From the NCBI RefSeq assembly GCF_029867415.1, contig NC_081185.1, positions 69,697,156 through 69,761,155 on the forward strand: a DNA stretch of 64,000 nt. Reading direction: 5' to 3'. Below, piece after piece: positions 33,220 through 44,877 of the stretch. The notes below the pieces were generated by a model. That model did not search any database. It saw only the letters and a program-made list of their open reading frames with translations, and was not told the origin of the DNA. How positions within the stretch are numbered: the stretch's first letter is position 1; each line of letters begins with the position of its first letter. The position numbers and the translations under genes were made by a program. This DNA is from Vicia villosa. Taxonomy: Eukaryota; Streptophyta; Magnoliopsida; Fabales; Fabaceae.

Positions 33220-33447
33220 AATTCTGAATATGATATAATTATTGATTGTATTAAAAATCTTCTAGTTTCTCAACACAACTTTGAGGTCAATTTTGTTAGG
33301 TGTCTTGCTAATTGTGTTGCTCATAGCTTAGCTCGAGCGGCCAATTCTTGGTCTCGACACATGGTTCTTTATTTGAGTCCTCCTTGTGTTGAACATTGTT
33401 TATTTAATGATATGAGTTGAATTTGTTTTTGTAAAAAAAAAAAATTG
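33220..33447 (+). pseudogene. LINE 3' fragment: RNase H domain end plus poly-A
   Basis: It encodes the end of an RNase-H-like domain, VNFVRCLANCVAHSLARAAN, matching the NFVRR.AN.VAH.LARAA signature of plant LINEs, then a stop (33418-33420) and an A-rich tail (33434-33446). This LINE clade is distinct from that at 22441, which lacks this domain. 5'-truncated insertion. Confidence 0.85.
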
Positions 33448-33813
33448 TTGAAGAGAGAATTAATTAGGGAGAGAAACAAAATTGTAGAGAAATAATATTG
33501 TTGTTATTTTATTCATTCATTCATCAATCTTATATCGGATCAAACATGATTTTAGAGATGGCAAGCCAATGCAAATCGTGAATCAAAGCTTGGAAATAAC
33601 TGAAAAAATGAGAGAGGAAAAAGGGTGGGCTCCAAACCTACAAACAAATCAAATCATTTGAAATCAGTTGGATTCTATAGATATGTGTAATTAATTGCAA
33701 GTACAGTCTAATTATATTTTTATATAGGTGTTGCATATAGTTATCATTTGAGATGTGAAATATTTGTTCATAAAGAAATGAAAAAGTGTGTACCCAAGAG
33801 AAATACCTCATTT
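33448..33813. other. AT-rich spacer
   Basis: No gene or clear repeat is seen between two LINE relics. Confidence 0.4.
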
Positions 33814-35100
33814 TCATGAGACTTTGTTTCCAAGGTATCCTTTGCCAATAAAAGAGAAAAGAACTGTGACCGCTTTATTCTTCCAAATAATTAATATACC
33901 GGCTGATAAACCTTCTACTCCCGAATAAGAAAATCCAAAATCTTCCATTCCCCACAAGCTTTTGATAGTAGTATCTAAAACATCTTTCAATTTTGTTTCT
34001 TGTAATAACATCATGTCCTCCTTCCCATTCTAATTATTTGACAAATTCTCCTCCTCTTTAGAAAACTACCTCCCCCCTTATATTAAAAGAACCAATAATC
34101 ATTGGAACTGTTTTATTACCTCCGACCCTCCCTCCATATTGTCTACAACCAGTTTTTTCAAGACATCCATTTTTTCCTACTTCCCTCCTTGAGTCTCCAG
34201 CCACCACCTTCAGTTTTGTTATAAAATTCTGAAGTTTACTATCCACTAAGAAATCAAAATTCGAAAGAATTCTTTTGTTACATCTACAAATTTCAGATTC
34301 AGCAGGTTGTCAATTAACAACTCAGGAGAAACAGATTCTCCCAGTTCCGTTTTATCACTAGCCTGAGGGAAAGAGAATAAGTCTTCCATGTGTTCGGCTG
34401 TTTTATTAGGAGATAGATTAACATCTGTACCCACCTGCTGTTGGTCCACAAAATCTGCCACTTTTGAAATCGAAAATATCGCCTCCGATATAGGGTCAGA
34501 ATAAAGTTTGTTTTTTCCATGATTACTTTTTGCCTCCCGCGCTACCTTCAATTCTTCATCGAAAAAAGATTGACCTTTCCCCAAAAAACTTCCTCCTTCC
34601 TTGTTCATTTTCCTGTACAGACCTGCTCCATCCTCTGATTGTACTTTTATATCCACCTTTTCTGCAATATCTGGAATGATTTCTTCCACCCCTTTTGACC
34701 TGTCACTTCATCTTCTTCAAGCGGAGCACCATCTTTTTGATGTGGAGAACCATAAGAACCTGCATATCCCTCATCTTCAAAATGAGAAAAGAACTCGCTT
34801 GGGCAAGAGGAAGAGGAAGGAATATTTCTCTTTGATGAAGGTATTTTTTTACTGTACACACCGGTCCATATGTTTCTTCCCGAAGTACCAAGAAGAATTC
34901 CCCTCCTTCAATGGAAACCTTCGTCTTTTCTTGTAGCTTGAAACTAAAAGGAACTCTTATCAGAATCCAAGCAATATCCATGTTACCTCCAACAGAAGTG
35001 TTCTCATCGATACACACATAAGCACCTTGCAAGTTCCTCGAAAAAATCCAAACTCCATGCGTGACAAGGTATACCATGAACAATAATGATCGTTTCTTGG
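33814..35100 (-). pseudogene. Inverted LINE 5' part: ORF1 and start of endonuclease
   Basis: On the - strand, in order: a DUF4283-like ORF1 core (VHGIPCHAWSLDFFEELA in one frame at about 35070-35010, then GGNMDIAWILIRVPFSFKLQ and KVSIEGGEFFLVLREE), the variable ORF1 region (34689-34246), an ORF2 start (GSFNIRG near 34080), and endonuclease pieces (MLLQETKL, ILIIWKNKAV, GKGYLGNKV). Several frameshifts are present. It joins head-to-head with a + strand RT segment at about 35100; together they resemble a 5'-inverted LINE insertion. Confidence 0.82.
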
Positions 35101-35803
35101 AAATAGCCACTTCTTTTCTAGGATGTAGGTCGGAATCTAAAAACTTCATTTTCCTTGGTATTCCGGTGGGATCTAATCCGAGAAGAGTTAGCACTTGGAG
35201 ACCTTTGGTGGAGAAAATTAAAAGGAGGTTGTCTTCTTGGAAGGGTAGGTGACTCTCTTTAGGAGGTAGAATTACTCTTATTAAGTCGGTGTTAAGTAGT
35301 TTGGCTATTTTTACTTTATCCTTTTATAAAGCTCCTTTGAAAGTGATTAAATAAATTAATAAAATCCAAAGCAATTTTTTGTGGGGAGGTTCGGAAGAGA
35401 AGAGGAAATTTCACTGGCTTAGTTGGAATGATGTGTGTATGCCAATGGACAAGGGTAGTCTTGGTTTGAAGAGAATAGACGTCTTTAACAAATCTCTCCT
35501 TTTCAAGTGGAGGTGGAAGATTTTAGAAACTTCTAATTCTTTATGGTTTCGTATTTTGAAAGCTCGTTATAACGATATCAAACTTCGTGTTATTAACGCC
35601 GTTAAAAATATAGCCTATAGCGGAGGGACTTCGGTTTGGTGGGCGGATGTGTGCGCTTTGGAAAAAGATTATCCGGAGGAATTTTTTTCTAATCTTTGTA
35701 AATTTAGAGTGGGGGATGGCTATGCTTCCTCCTTTTGGCATTCCAATTGGTTGAATGGAGGAATCCTTAAGAATATTTTTCCTTTGTTATTTGAAGTATC
35801 TTA
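35101..35803 (+). pseudogene. LINE post-RT segment, + strand half of the inverted LINE
   Basis: It encodes FIFLGIPVGSNPRRVSTW, IKRRLSSWKGR, LSLGGRITLIKSVL, LWGGSEEKRKFHWLSW, KSLLFKWRWKIL and SVWWADVCALEKDYPEEF, the conserved region after the LINE RT. Two in-frame stops (near 35249 and 35352) break it. It ends at about 35803 without a 3' end or poly-A. Confidence 0.85.
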
Positions 35804-37935
35804 GTTTGTCATTAAATGGGCCAAAATAGGTGTCATGAGAAACATAAAATTTTGACTTACCCAACTTTGATATCACACATACTACAACTCTTATCAATAT
35901 AAGTTTATGTCTCTCAGCCAAAAGACTTGATTCTTTCTACAACCTGCACAATAAAGATTTTCTCTCTTAGCTACTGGTAATCCTTTTAAAATTTACCAGC
36001 AGATAAGCAGTGAATTTAGACTTCTATTTACACCTTTAATTGGATTGTAATTTCAATGATAAATATTTGATGATGTCTTGACGCTCTTTTGGCCGTGTTT
36101 GTTATAGGTACGAGCTTGGTCGCCAACAGCAAACAACAAGTTGTCGGGCAAAAATAACAGCTTCAAAGATGGATGCTTAGTTTATTTGTTCTGACGGGTA
36201 TGTATAAGCTACAATTTTCTAAAAACCAGATTACAAAATAGGCAAAAAGAGCCTCGAAAAGAAAATTACCTGCTAAATAAAACCTAAGTTACAATTTTGT
36301 ATATTTAAACTGTCAAGGTTTTATGTCTTTATATGTCTTTATATCTTTATGAAACACCAAGGTTTTATGTTTCTCCATGTCAATTTCATGGCAAAAAATG
36401 TCATCCGTATGATTTTGGAAAGTTGGTCTATATTTTAATTTATATTTTTTATTTAAAATTTGATAAAATAAAAATAAAAATGATTATATTATATTTCAAT
36501 TATCTAATTGTTTTTTAATTTATTTATAATTTAGATTATGTAAGAACATTTCCTTTTGCTTTGAAATGCAAACAAAAGTTTAAAATATGATTAGATACAA
36601 TGGTTTTGGAGAAGAAGGGAGATGTTATTTAATTCTTAGGAGCATTGAGTCTTTGCACAAATTATTTACCTGAATGCTCCAAAACTTATTTGTGTTTACA
36701 TATGGATATAATCACAATAACGTATCATGTTATATAAAAATAAAAAAATTATTCAGTTAGAATGATTCAGTCAAGTTATTTATAAACAAGATAATATAAT
36801 GATAACATATTACAAGTTACGTCTCAAAGAAGAATGATTTAGTTAGGATTAATAATTTAATTAAATAATCGACATTTACGTAATTCGTTACGATCAATTT
36901 ACTATCTTTTCTTTTATTACATCAATACGTTTAGAGTGTTAACCTATAATTTCTAACCTATAATTTCTAGATGTATGCAATATTTATAAGACATAAAGAT
37001 ACATATATTTTATAGATTGTAATTCATAATCATTGAACAAATTAATTTTTATATAGAACAATGATAAGAGTGCTACTTTTTTTTTAAATTTACCTCTACT
37101 TTTTCTTATGATATTTATGACAATGTTATACCAGTTATTTAAGATAAACTATTTTAAGTGGTAAACATTGACATAAACTCCATAAAAAAAAGTAGATGTA
37201 GATTTTAACAATCTGTGGCACCCTCATCACTGCTCCATACAACAATTGATGTATTCAATGCTTGTAAATTACTGTCAATCAAGTACATGCATATATGTGT
37301 TTTAAAAAGATTGCAGATATATAGAAAAGTCTAGTTAACCCTCTGGAAGTATATATGTAATCAGAGAGAAGTTAGTAATTTTATCGTTATGACTTCTAAC
37401 ATTCATTTACTTAATTAACAAAATTATTCTAATTGAAGCATTCTTTCTTTGAAGCCACGTCTTGCTGATAAACGACTTGATCGGACTTTTGTGTAAGATA
37501 TTTTTACAATAATTGATAAATTAATCTATTTTTGTATAACTTATACATTGTTCTCAAAAGCTATTATGAAGAAGAGCTCGTGGAAATAAGCTTAAGAAAT
37601 TGAAGGACTTCCTTAAGTTGTTTCCATAATCTTTTTCAAATAGTATCATAAAAAAATATATCTACATTTTAATGCAAATAAGTTTATTAAAATAAGATCC
37701 TCTTTCAAAACATCAACTTTATAAGATCAAAATGTTTTTAGAGATTAATTTAGTCTATAAGTTTTGGTTCTGGAAACTAATGCCTCGGCCTTAGGTTAGA
37801 AGTTACCAATTAATAAATAGAAAATGTTTCAAACTAACTGAGTAAATATGGTCAATGTATCTGATTTCATTAGGTTTCTATCAAATACATAATCAATCAT
37901 AACCAGTTGTTTAGAGCTTATAGTTTTTTTAATAA
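35804..37935. other. AT-rich DNA without visible genes
   Basis: No open frame with recognisable domains and no clear repeats. A GC-richer stretch at about 36110-36170 (GTACGAGCTTGGTCGCCAAC...) is flanked by intron-like AT DNA but is too short to assign. Confidence 0.5.
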
Positions 37936-38195
37936 GCAATTGATTGATAAAGCTCGTACTAGGGGTGCAACCCTTACAAAAAAAACAAGGCACTAAAGAT
38001 TGATGGTGTCGGATAAAGGAAGTTTAAACCATTCATAATAGGTTGGTCTAAACTTAGTATATCCATAATACAACCATCTCCAAGAAAGAAAGATAATATT
38101 AGAACAAATAACATCAAAACAAAACACCTCCCCCTTGAAGATTATGGCATTCCTCATAATCCAAAGGCTCCATATGGTAGCTAGTTGTTGCTAAT
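37936..38195 (-). pseudogene. 5'-truncated LINE 3' end, minus strand
   Basis: It is the reverse complement of the 3' end of the LINE at 22441-28145. It has the C-terminal coding part (GGAATGCCATAATCTTCAAG, TATTATGAATGGTTTAAACT), the stop, and the 3' UTR motif GTAAGGGTTGCACCCCTAGT. Divergence is moderate. Same family, independent insertion. Confidence 0.85.
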
Positions 38196-38589
38196 ACGTA
38201 AGTATATTCTAAAACTTGTCATGTACTTGTAAAAGCGTTAACCATTCTTGTTGTGTTGCTAATGCAATCAGCGATATCTAATGTTTATGCAATATGACAT
38301 AGTTAAATACTAAAAAAGTTAAATTTAGAGAGGATAGAAATATGTCACAAAAGTATTAACATTCCATCACAAATTATTTTTGTAATGGATTTCACGACAA
38401 TCTAAAATCTTAGTGAATTTCAATGTCCCCAAATTTTATGAGGGAATTAGTAATCTGTCACAAATTGTGACATAAGTAAACCTTCACAAAATGTATATAC
38501 TTGTCAATAGAATTTGACAAAAGCTACTATAATATTATTAGATCCTAAAAAAAAGTTTTAGAGAGAGAAGCTCCAACTTCTCTCTACCT
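38196..38589. other. AT-rich spacer
   Basis: No gene or defined repeat is visible. Confidence 0.4.
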
Positions 38590-39425
38590 TTAATGTTTTT
38601 TTAGGGTTATTTTTTCGATCTTGCATCGTTCAAACGACCAAGGAGGTGGCTGGAGAAAGGTCTCAAATAAGAAGGTGGGTTTCAGAGACAAGGGTGCTTG
38701 GGATGTGGCGGTAGAAGATGGGAAGAGGGTACCACGTGAAGGGGTTTCCTCTTTTTTTATCACTGAGTTTGCTGAAGGATGAAGAGCAAGAGATTTGCTT
38801 ATAGAAATGAAGGAGTTCGGAGACATAGTTGAGGTTGTCATCCCTCCCAAGAGGGACAAGAGAGGGCGGAGATACTGTTTTGCACTTTATGCTAACGTGG
38901 ACGACAAGAAGTCTTTGGCTACCAAGCTTGACAACGTCTTTCTGGATGGAAGGAAGATTTTTGCCAATCTACCGAGGTTTCAAAGATCAGTTAAGCATTG
39001 CGGCAAGGATCCAAGACCGGGAGCTAACCATGGAGGTGCAGCGACTGCTCCTAATAGAACAGTGCGCCAAGGTATTCTAAAAGGAGCTTGGGTTGATAAT
39101 ATATCTTTTTGGAGGTTTTAGCGAACAGAAAGTTCAAAGACGAGTTGAAAGGTGAAGCTCCCCAAGTCAGATCTTTGAAGATGTTTTTGGAACAGGAGGA
39201 CCAAATCAGATATGGTAGAGCGTTCACGGGAGTTTTAAAGGATTCAAGGGATGCGCTTGAGATAAAGCGTATTTTCTTGGAGGAAGGCATTTTCTCTATC
39301 AGAGTCACGCTGCTATGACCAAACCTTTGCTTACTAGAAGACCTTGTTTTTGGAGAGGTGGATGTGTTCTTAGTAGAAAGAAGAAGCTGGTGGGAGCGTT
39401 GGTTTAGCAGCTTAAAACCTTGGGA
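38590..39425 (+). pseudogene. LINE ORF1 relic with RRM domain, interrupted by Tekay
   Basis: A Gly/Trp-rich N-terminus precedes an RRM-type RNA-binding domain: VSSFFITEFAEG, then KEFGDIVEVVIPPKRDKRGR, LATKLDNVFLDGRKIFANLP and RFQRS. RRM-bearing ORF1 proteins belong to a plant LINE clade different from the DUF4283 type. A stop lies in the RRM (about 38779) and a frameshift near 39115; the following part (LKDSRDALEIKRIFLEEGIF) is in a second frame. At 39426 the relic is cut by the Tekay-like LTR, so the LINE was there first. Confidence 0.8.
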
Positions 39426-41870
39426 TGTAACACCCCATTTAAAATTATTTAATCGTCGTGGTATTTTATTTGTTTGACTTTGTTTTGGGTGTGTGATCGA
39501 GCGCATAGGCGGAGTACCCTTACCGGAGCGGGTAAATTAGAAAGGTTGCAATAGCATTAATTTAGTAATAATAGACTTGGGAAATATTATTATTAGTAAT
39601 ATTATTAAAATTAATATCATTATTATTAATATTACTATTTTTTTATTGTTACTATTATTTATACTATTATTAGAATTATTATTGTTAGGATTATTGTTAA
39701 TATTATTATTATTATTAATAGAATTAAGGAAATTAGGTTATTAGTGACTAAGGGCAAGAGTGGTATTTTACTAAATAGTATATAAGGGTCTAAGGAGAGG
39801 AATTAGGTTTTTAGAATCATTTGTGCATTTGGAGGCTAAGGAAGGAGGAAGAACAAGGAGGCCACTAAGAGATTTCCCATAGTCAAAGCAAATTCCGGAA
39901 TCGAGCTAAGGGGGGAGAATGAGTTCTTTAAGGGTGATTATAACATGAGAGGGTAGTGAGGATTCCTTACCCTCTAATAGAAATTGTGTTAATTATATTC
40001 TCAATTGCTGTGATGATGTGTTGTTGTACTGTTGATTGAATAAATTAATTGGAGTTTCATTTAATTCATGTTGCTGTGCGTATTCTGAAATGCAAGCATG
40101 TTCCGTTTTGGTTGAGGAACCGAGTGTGAAATTCTAGCCGAATGAAACCCTGTACGTGTTTGGGTAATAAAAACCTGTCCCAAATATCTCACTTTCTAAA
40201 CCAATACTAGTGGTCTCTTATACCAATATTATTATAATATTCTTACTAGGACCTTATCTTTTAATGTGGTAGTAGTTTCATGGAGTGAATATAGATTAGT
40301 ATCAGTAGCAGCTAAAGAAAATAAAATATGATATTCTAGGTTCTATTGAGATGAAGTGGTGTGAATTGACTTGGATCCTTCTAGCACTTAGTCTTACATG
40401 AAGTGCCTTATATGTAGACTCACCATGTTAATATAGGTAGTTCATTTTTGGTACATTATATATATAGTTCATTTTTGGTACAGTAGCTGAGAAATTATAT
40501 CTTTATGGATACACTTTGGAGTTATATCACAATAATAAATTAAGTAACCTTAGCATATATGCATCGCATACTGAAGGAAAATAGTACAACCATTAGTAGC
40601 AGCCAGTTTAGGTTATATGGCAGAACAGTTTAGAATAGTAGTAGAAAATATTATATAGCATAGCGGTTTTAGAATAGTTGCAGAAAAATATATATAATAG
40701 CAGAATTTTTAGCACTTATTATAACACTCCCGTAACTTGCAGCAGTGTGCATTATTAGTCAGTCTGAGAAAAGTGAGACCAGTGAGTTAATTAATTCGTA
40801 CAGTTGATATAAAATTGGAAATTGGTATGTTATGACAGAATTTTGGTGACGGAGAAATAATACGAATAAAAGTTTATTATCAGTGTAAAATATCAGTATA
40901 CTTGTGGATTATTAACTGATAAAGTTATAGGAAATAATGTGATTATTTGTTATGTGCTGTATTTGGATAGCGGGTGTAATTCCGATGTGAATTATGGTAA
41001 ACGTTGTTTACAAGCGATCAGGAGGATCATGGATCAGGTGGATCGTATAATATGCATATCGTATATTTTTAATATGTGTATTGTTTGTTGGTGCATTTCA
41101 TATCATGGCATTGAGACTGCTAGGTGAAAATCTTTGGTAGATGCCTAGTAGGTCCGGACTCACTTGTGGAGTTGTGTTGGAGATATTTCGTTGCTCAGTG
41201 GAGTGTATGCGAATTATCCGGATTCCTTGAGAATCGGGTTCGATTGAATGAACCGTGTTTTGGTACCACATGCATTTGTGTCAGATCATGGAGTCACATT
41301 GCATAATTGTAATTGATTGTTAAATTGTGATTGAATTGATATGTGTGTTGTAAATATGTGATAATGTGTGATTGGTGTGAGTACTACTCCTTAGCATGTA
41401 TTATTCACCGTTATTTATTGAATGTAGTTCTCACCCCTTTCTTTCTTGTTTGCTGTGTCTATGCTTCTTCGGGAGTACCGATAATTCAGGTATTTACGCT
41501 GTACGTGGAGTACGTGTTGCTTGATCGAGTCTTAGGAGTCGCTCTGATACGTAACACGGGAATTTTTGGGAATTTATTTCAAATGTTATTTTATTGAATT
41601 TTGTTACGTATCACTTTTAAATTCTAATTTTTGGAGAACCACAAAGTTATGGTGGATTTTATTTATTGGTGGCAAGTGTGCCGTTATTTATTTTAAATAA
41701 AAACTATTTCCGCTGTATTATTGATTTTTGTGAGGAACGAATAAATACAGTATTTAAACTTTAGTTTCTGTTTTATTGGAAAAGTGTGACATTCCACTTG
41801 TGTTGAATTGCTCTGATAATATTATTACTATTTTACCGTAATTCATAATTGGGAAAAGTGGGGTGTTACA
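39426..41870 (+). repeat. 5' LTR of Tekay-like element
   Basis: Starts TGTAACACCCCA and ends GGGGTGTTACA, so the outermost bases are the usual TG...CA inside a longer inverted end. 2,445 bp, long for Ty3/gypsy but normal for this lineage. It contains a TTA-rich stretch (39585-39725); a TATATAAG (about 39779-39786) is a candidate TATA box. Confidence 0.93.
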
Positions 41871-41872
41871 AT

Positions 41873-41884
41873 TGGTATCAGAGC
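41873..41884 (+). other. Primer binding site (initiator Met tRNA)
   Basis: TGGTATCAGAGC, two bases after the 5' LTR: the standard site complementary to the 3' end of plant initiator-methionine tRNA. Confidence 0.95.
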
Positions 41885-41979
41885 AGGTCGGTTCAACCGG
41901 CTAGACGTAGTAGAGTCAGTCCTTAGTTTAGGAGTTGACTTGTGTGTTCTTCTAACTGTATTTTGGATTGTTGGACAGA

Positions 41980-44877
41980 ATGGCAGGAAGGAATGATGCT
42001 GCTCTTGCTGCTGCACTTCAAGCTATGGCGCAATCGGTGCAGAATAACAACAATCAAAATGTTGGAGATCTACAGTTCCGTAACTTGGAGAAGTTCCAGA
42101 GCAACAAACCGCCTAAGTTTGAAGGTGGTATTATTGATCCAGATACTGCACAGAAATGGTTGAAGGCTATTGAGAAGATCTTTAGAACCATGGGATGCAA
42201 TGAGGATCAAAAGGTACAGTTTGGTACGCATATGCTGGAAGGTGAAGCTGAGGACTGGTGGGATAACAGTCGTCAGAGATTGGAAGCTGCAGGTACTGTG
42301 ATTACTTGGGCAGTGTTTCGGGCTGAGTTTCTAGAAAAGTACTTTTCGGAAGATGCTCGAAGCAAGATGGAGATTGAGTTCCTGGAATTGAAGCAGGGGA
42401 ATATGTCTGTTGATGAGTATGCTGCTCGATTCGAAGAGTTGGTGAAATATTGCCCTCATTACAATACTAATGAGGCTATGAATTCCAAATGCATCAAGTT
42501 TGAGAACGGGCTGCGTCCCGAGATTAAACAGGGTATTGCTTGTCAGAAGATAAGGAATTATCCAGAGCTGGTGAGCAGAAGTCGAATTTATGACAATGAT
42601 AACAGAGCCAGGATTGCACATTACAAAGCTGTGAATGATCGGAAGGGTAATCAGAATCGTGGGAAACCGTATAGTGTTCCTGCTGATAAAGGAAAACAGA
42701 AGGCCGCTTTTGGGAAGAAGCCAAGTGGGGGAGGATTTGCTTCAAAGCCCATTGTTTGCTTCATGTGTGGTACCGAGGGACACCGTGCTAATGAGTGTCA
42801 GAAGGATGTGAAGAAGTGCTTCAAATGTGGGAAAACAGGTCATATGGTGGCAGATTGTAAGACCAGAGTGCCTACTTGCTACAACTGTGGTGAGGAAGGG
42901 CATATCAGCACTCACTGTCAGAAGCCAAAGAAAGCGCAGGGTAATGGCAAGGTGTTTGCATTGGTAGGAGCCCAGTCTACTAGTGATGACAGAACAGTCA
43001 AAGGTACTTGTTTCATCCATAACACTCCTTTGATTGCTATTATTGATACGGGTGCAACCCACTCGTTTATTTCTGTTGATTGTGTGAGGAGATTGGGAAT
43101 TGTGCCGTCCACTTTAGATAGGAGGATGACAATTGAAACTCCATCTATTGGTTCTGTGGTTACTTCTCAAGCGTGTTTGAATTGTCCGTTGACTATCTTT
43201 GGTAGGAATTTTGGAGTGGACTTAATTTGTTTGCCACTCGGTAATCTAGACGTTATATTGGGAATGAACTGGTTAGAGTTCAATCATGTGTATATTGACT
43301 GCTTTAGAAAGAGGTTATTGTTCCTGACTCCAGAAGAAGAAGCGTTGGCGGATTCGTTATCTACCAAGGAGATGAAAGTATTGTTAGAGGATGAAGCCAA
43401 GATGTTTGCTGTGTTTGCCTCACTATCGGTTGAGAGCGAAACATCAATTGAAGAGATACCGGTGGTGAAAGAATTTCTCGAAGTATTTCCTGGGGATATT
43501 ACAGAGTTGCCTCTAGAGAGGGAAGTCGAATTTTCTATTGATCTTATTCCTGGTACTAGGCCTATTTCTATGGCGCCGTACCGAATGTCTGCATCAGAAT
43601 TGGCGGAGTTGAAGGCTCAGATTGGAGAATTGCTTGATAAGAAATTTATTCGGCCAAGTGTGTCGCCGTGGGGAGCTCCAGTGTTGTTGGTAAAGAAGAA
43701 AGATGGTAGTATGCGTCTGTGTATAGATTACCGTCAGTTGAATAAAGTAACCATTAAGAATAGGTATCCGTTGCCAAGAATTGATGACTTAATGGACCAG
43801 CTTGTTGGTGCTCGCGTATTTAGTAAAATTGATTTGAGATCGGGGTACCATCAGATTAGAGTGAAGGAAGGAGACATTCAGAAGACCGCCTTTAGAACTC
43901 GTTATGGACACTACGAATATGCAGTGATGCCTTTCGGAGTGTCTAACGCGCCAGGTGTTTTTATGGAATACATGAACCGTATATTTCATTCATATTTGGA
44001 TCGGTTTATTGTGGTATTCATCGATGACATATTAATTTACTCTAAGTCGGAAGAGGAGCATGCAGAACACTTGATAATTGCGTTGCAAGTATTGAAGGAT
44101 AATAGGTTATTCGCAAAGTTCTCGAAGTGTGAGTTTTGGCTAGGAACTGTGAGTTTCTTAGGACATGTTATTTCGGGTGAAGGTATAGCAGTGGATCCAT
44201 CTAAAGTAAATGCAGTACTTCAGTGGGAACCTCCGAAGACAGTGACGGAGATTAGAAGCTTTTTGGGTTTGGCAGGATATTATCGCAGATTTATTGAAGG
44301 ATTTTCCAATTTGGCGTTACCATTAACTCAGTTGACGAGGAAGGGTCAAGCCTTTGTGTGGGATGCGGCGTGTGAGGAAAGTTTCGAAGAGTTGAAGAAG
44401 AAGTTAACTACCTCGCCAGTGTTGATTCTACCAAATCCAAGTGAACCGTTTGTTGTGTACTGCGATGCGTCTAAAATGGGATTAGGCGGAGTATTAATGC
44501 AAGATGGTAAGGTGGTGGCCTATGCTTCACGACAATTGAGGGTGCATGAGAGGAATTATCCTACTCATGATCTTGAATTAGCAGCAGTGGTTTTCGTATT
44601 GAAAATTTGGAGACACTACCTGTATGGATCAAGATTTGAAGTGTTCAGTGATCACAAGAGTCTGAAATATCTATTTGACCAGAAGGAATTGAATATGAGG
44701 CAGAGGAGGTGGTTAGAATTCTTGAAGGACTATGATTTTAATTTGAGTTACCATCCAGGAAAGGCTAATGTGGTAGCTGATGCGCTGAGTCGGAAGACGG
44801 TTCATATGTCAGCATTAATGGTGAAAGAAATGGAGTTAATTGAACAGTTCAGAGATCTGAGTATGGTTTGTGAGATG
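41980..44877 (+). CDS. Gag-Pol polyprotein of Tekay-like element (C-terminally truncated)
   Basis: 966 codons without a stop, starting [10 protein letters not shown]. Domains in order: retrotransposon gag (about 45-190); three CCHC knuckles (near 260, 280 and 300); aspartic protease ([13 protein letters not shown]356-T-G); reverse transcriptase (about 540-720, with [25 protein letters not shown] and FIDD at 680-683); and RNase H ([13 protein letters not shown] near 827, and the NVVADALSR end at about 930-938). The enzymes copy the element RNA into DNA in cytoplasmic particles. The frame then runs into the inserted LTR, adding 12 foreign codons to a stop at 44914-44916. Integrase and chromodomain are missing from this side. 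The earlier in-frame ATG at 41968 is less typical of the family start. Confidence 0.92.

Larger units (their letters stand above)
39426..44877 (+). mobile_element. Tekay-like Ty3/gypsy chromovirus, 3' part cut off by nested insertion
   Basis: It consists of 5' LTR, iMet-type primer site and a gag-pol frame intact up to the insertion point of a second element at 44878. The integrase, chromodomain and 3' LTR lie outside the window, presumably beyond the nested element. Left flank bases TGGGA (39421-39425) are the expected target duplication but cannot be checked here. Confidence 0.92.

Noticed and set aside
42331..43989. Several minus-strand ORFs of 64-106 codons
   Set aside because: Antisense shadows of the Tekay-like gag-pol frame.
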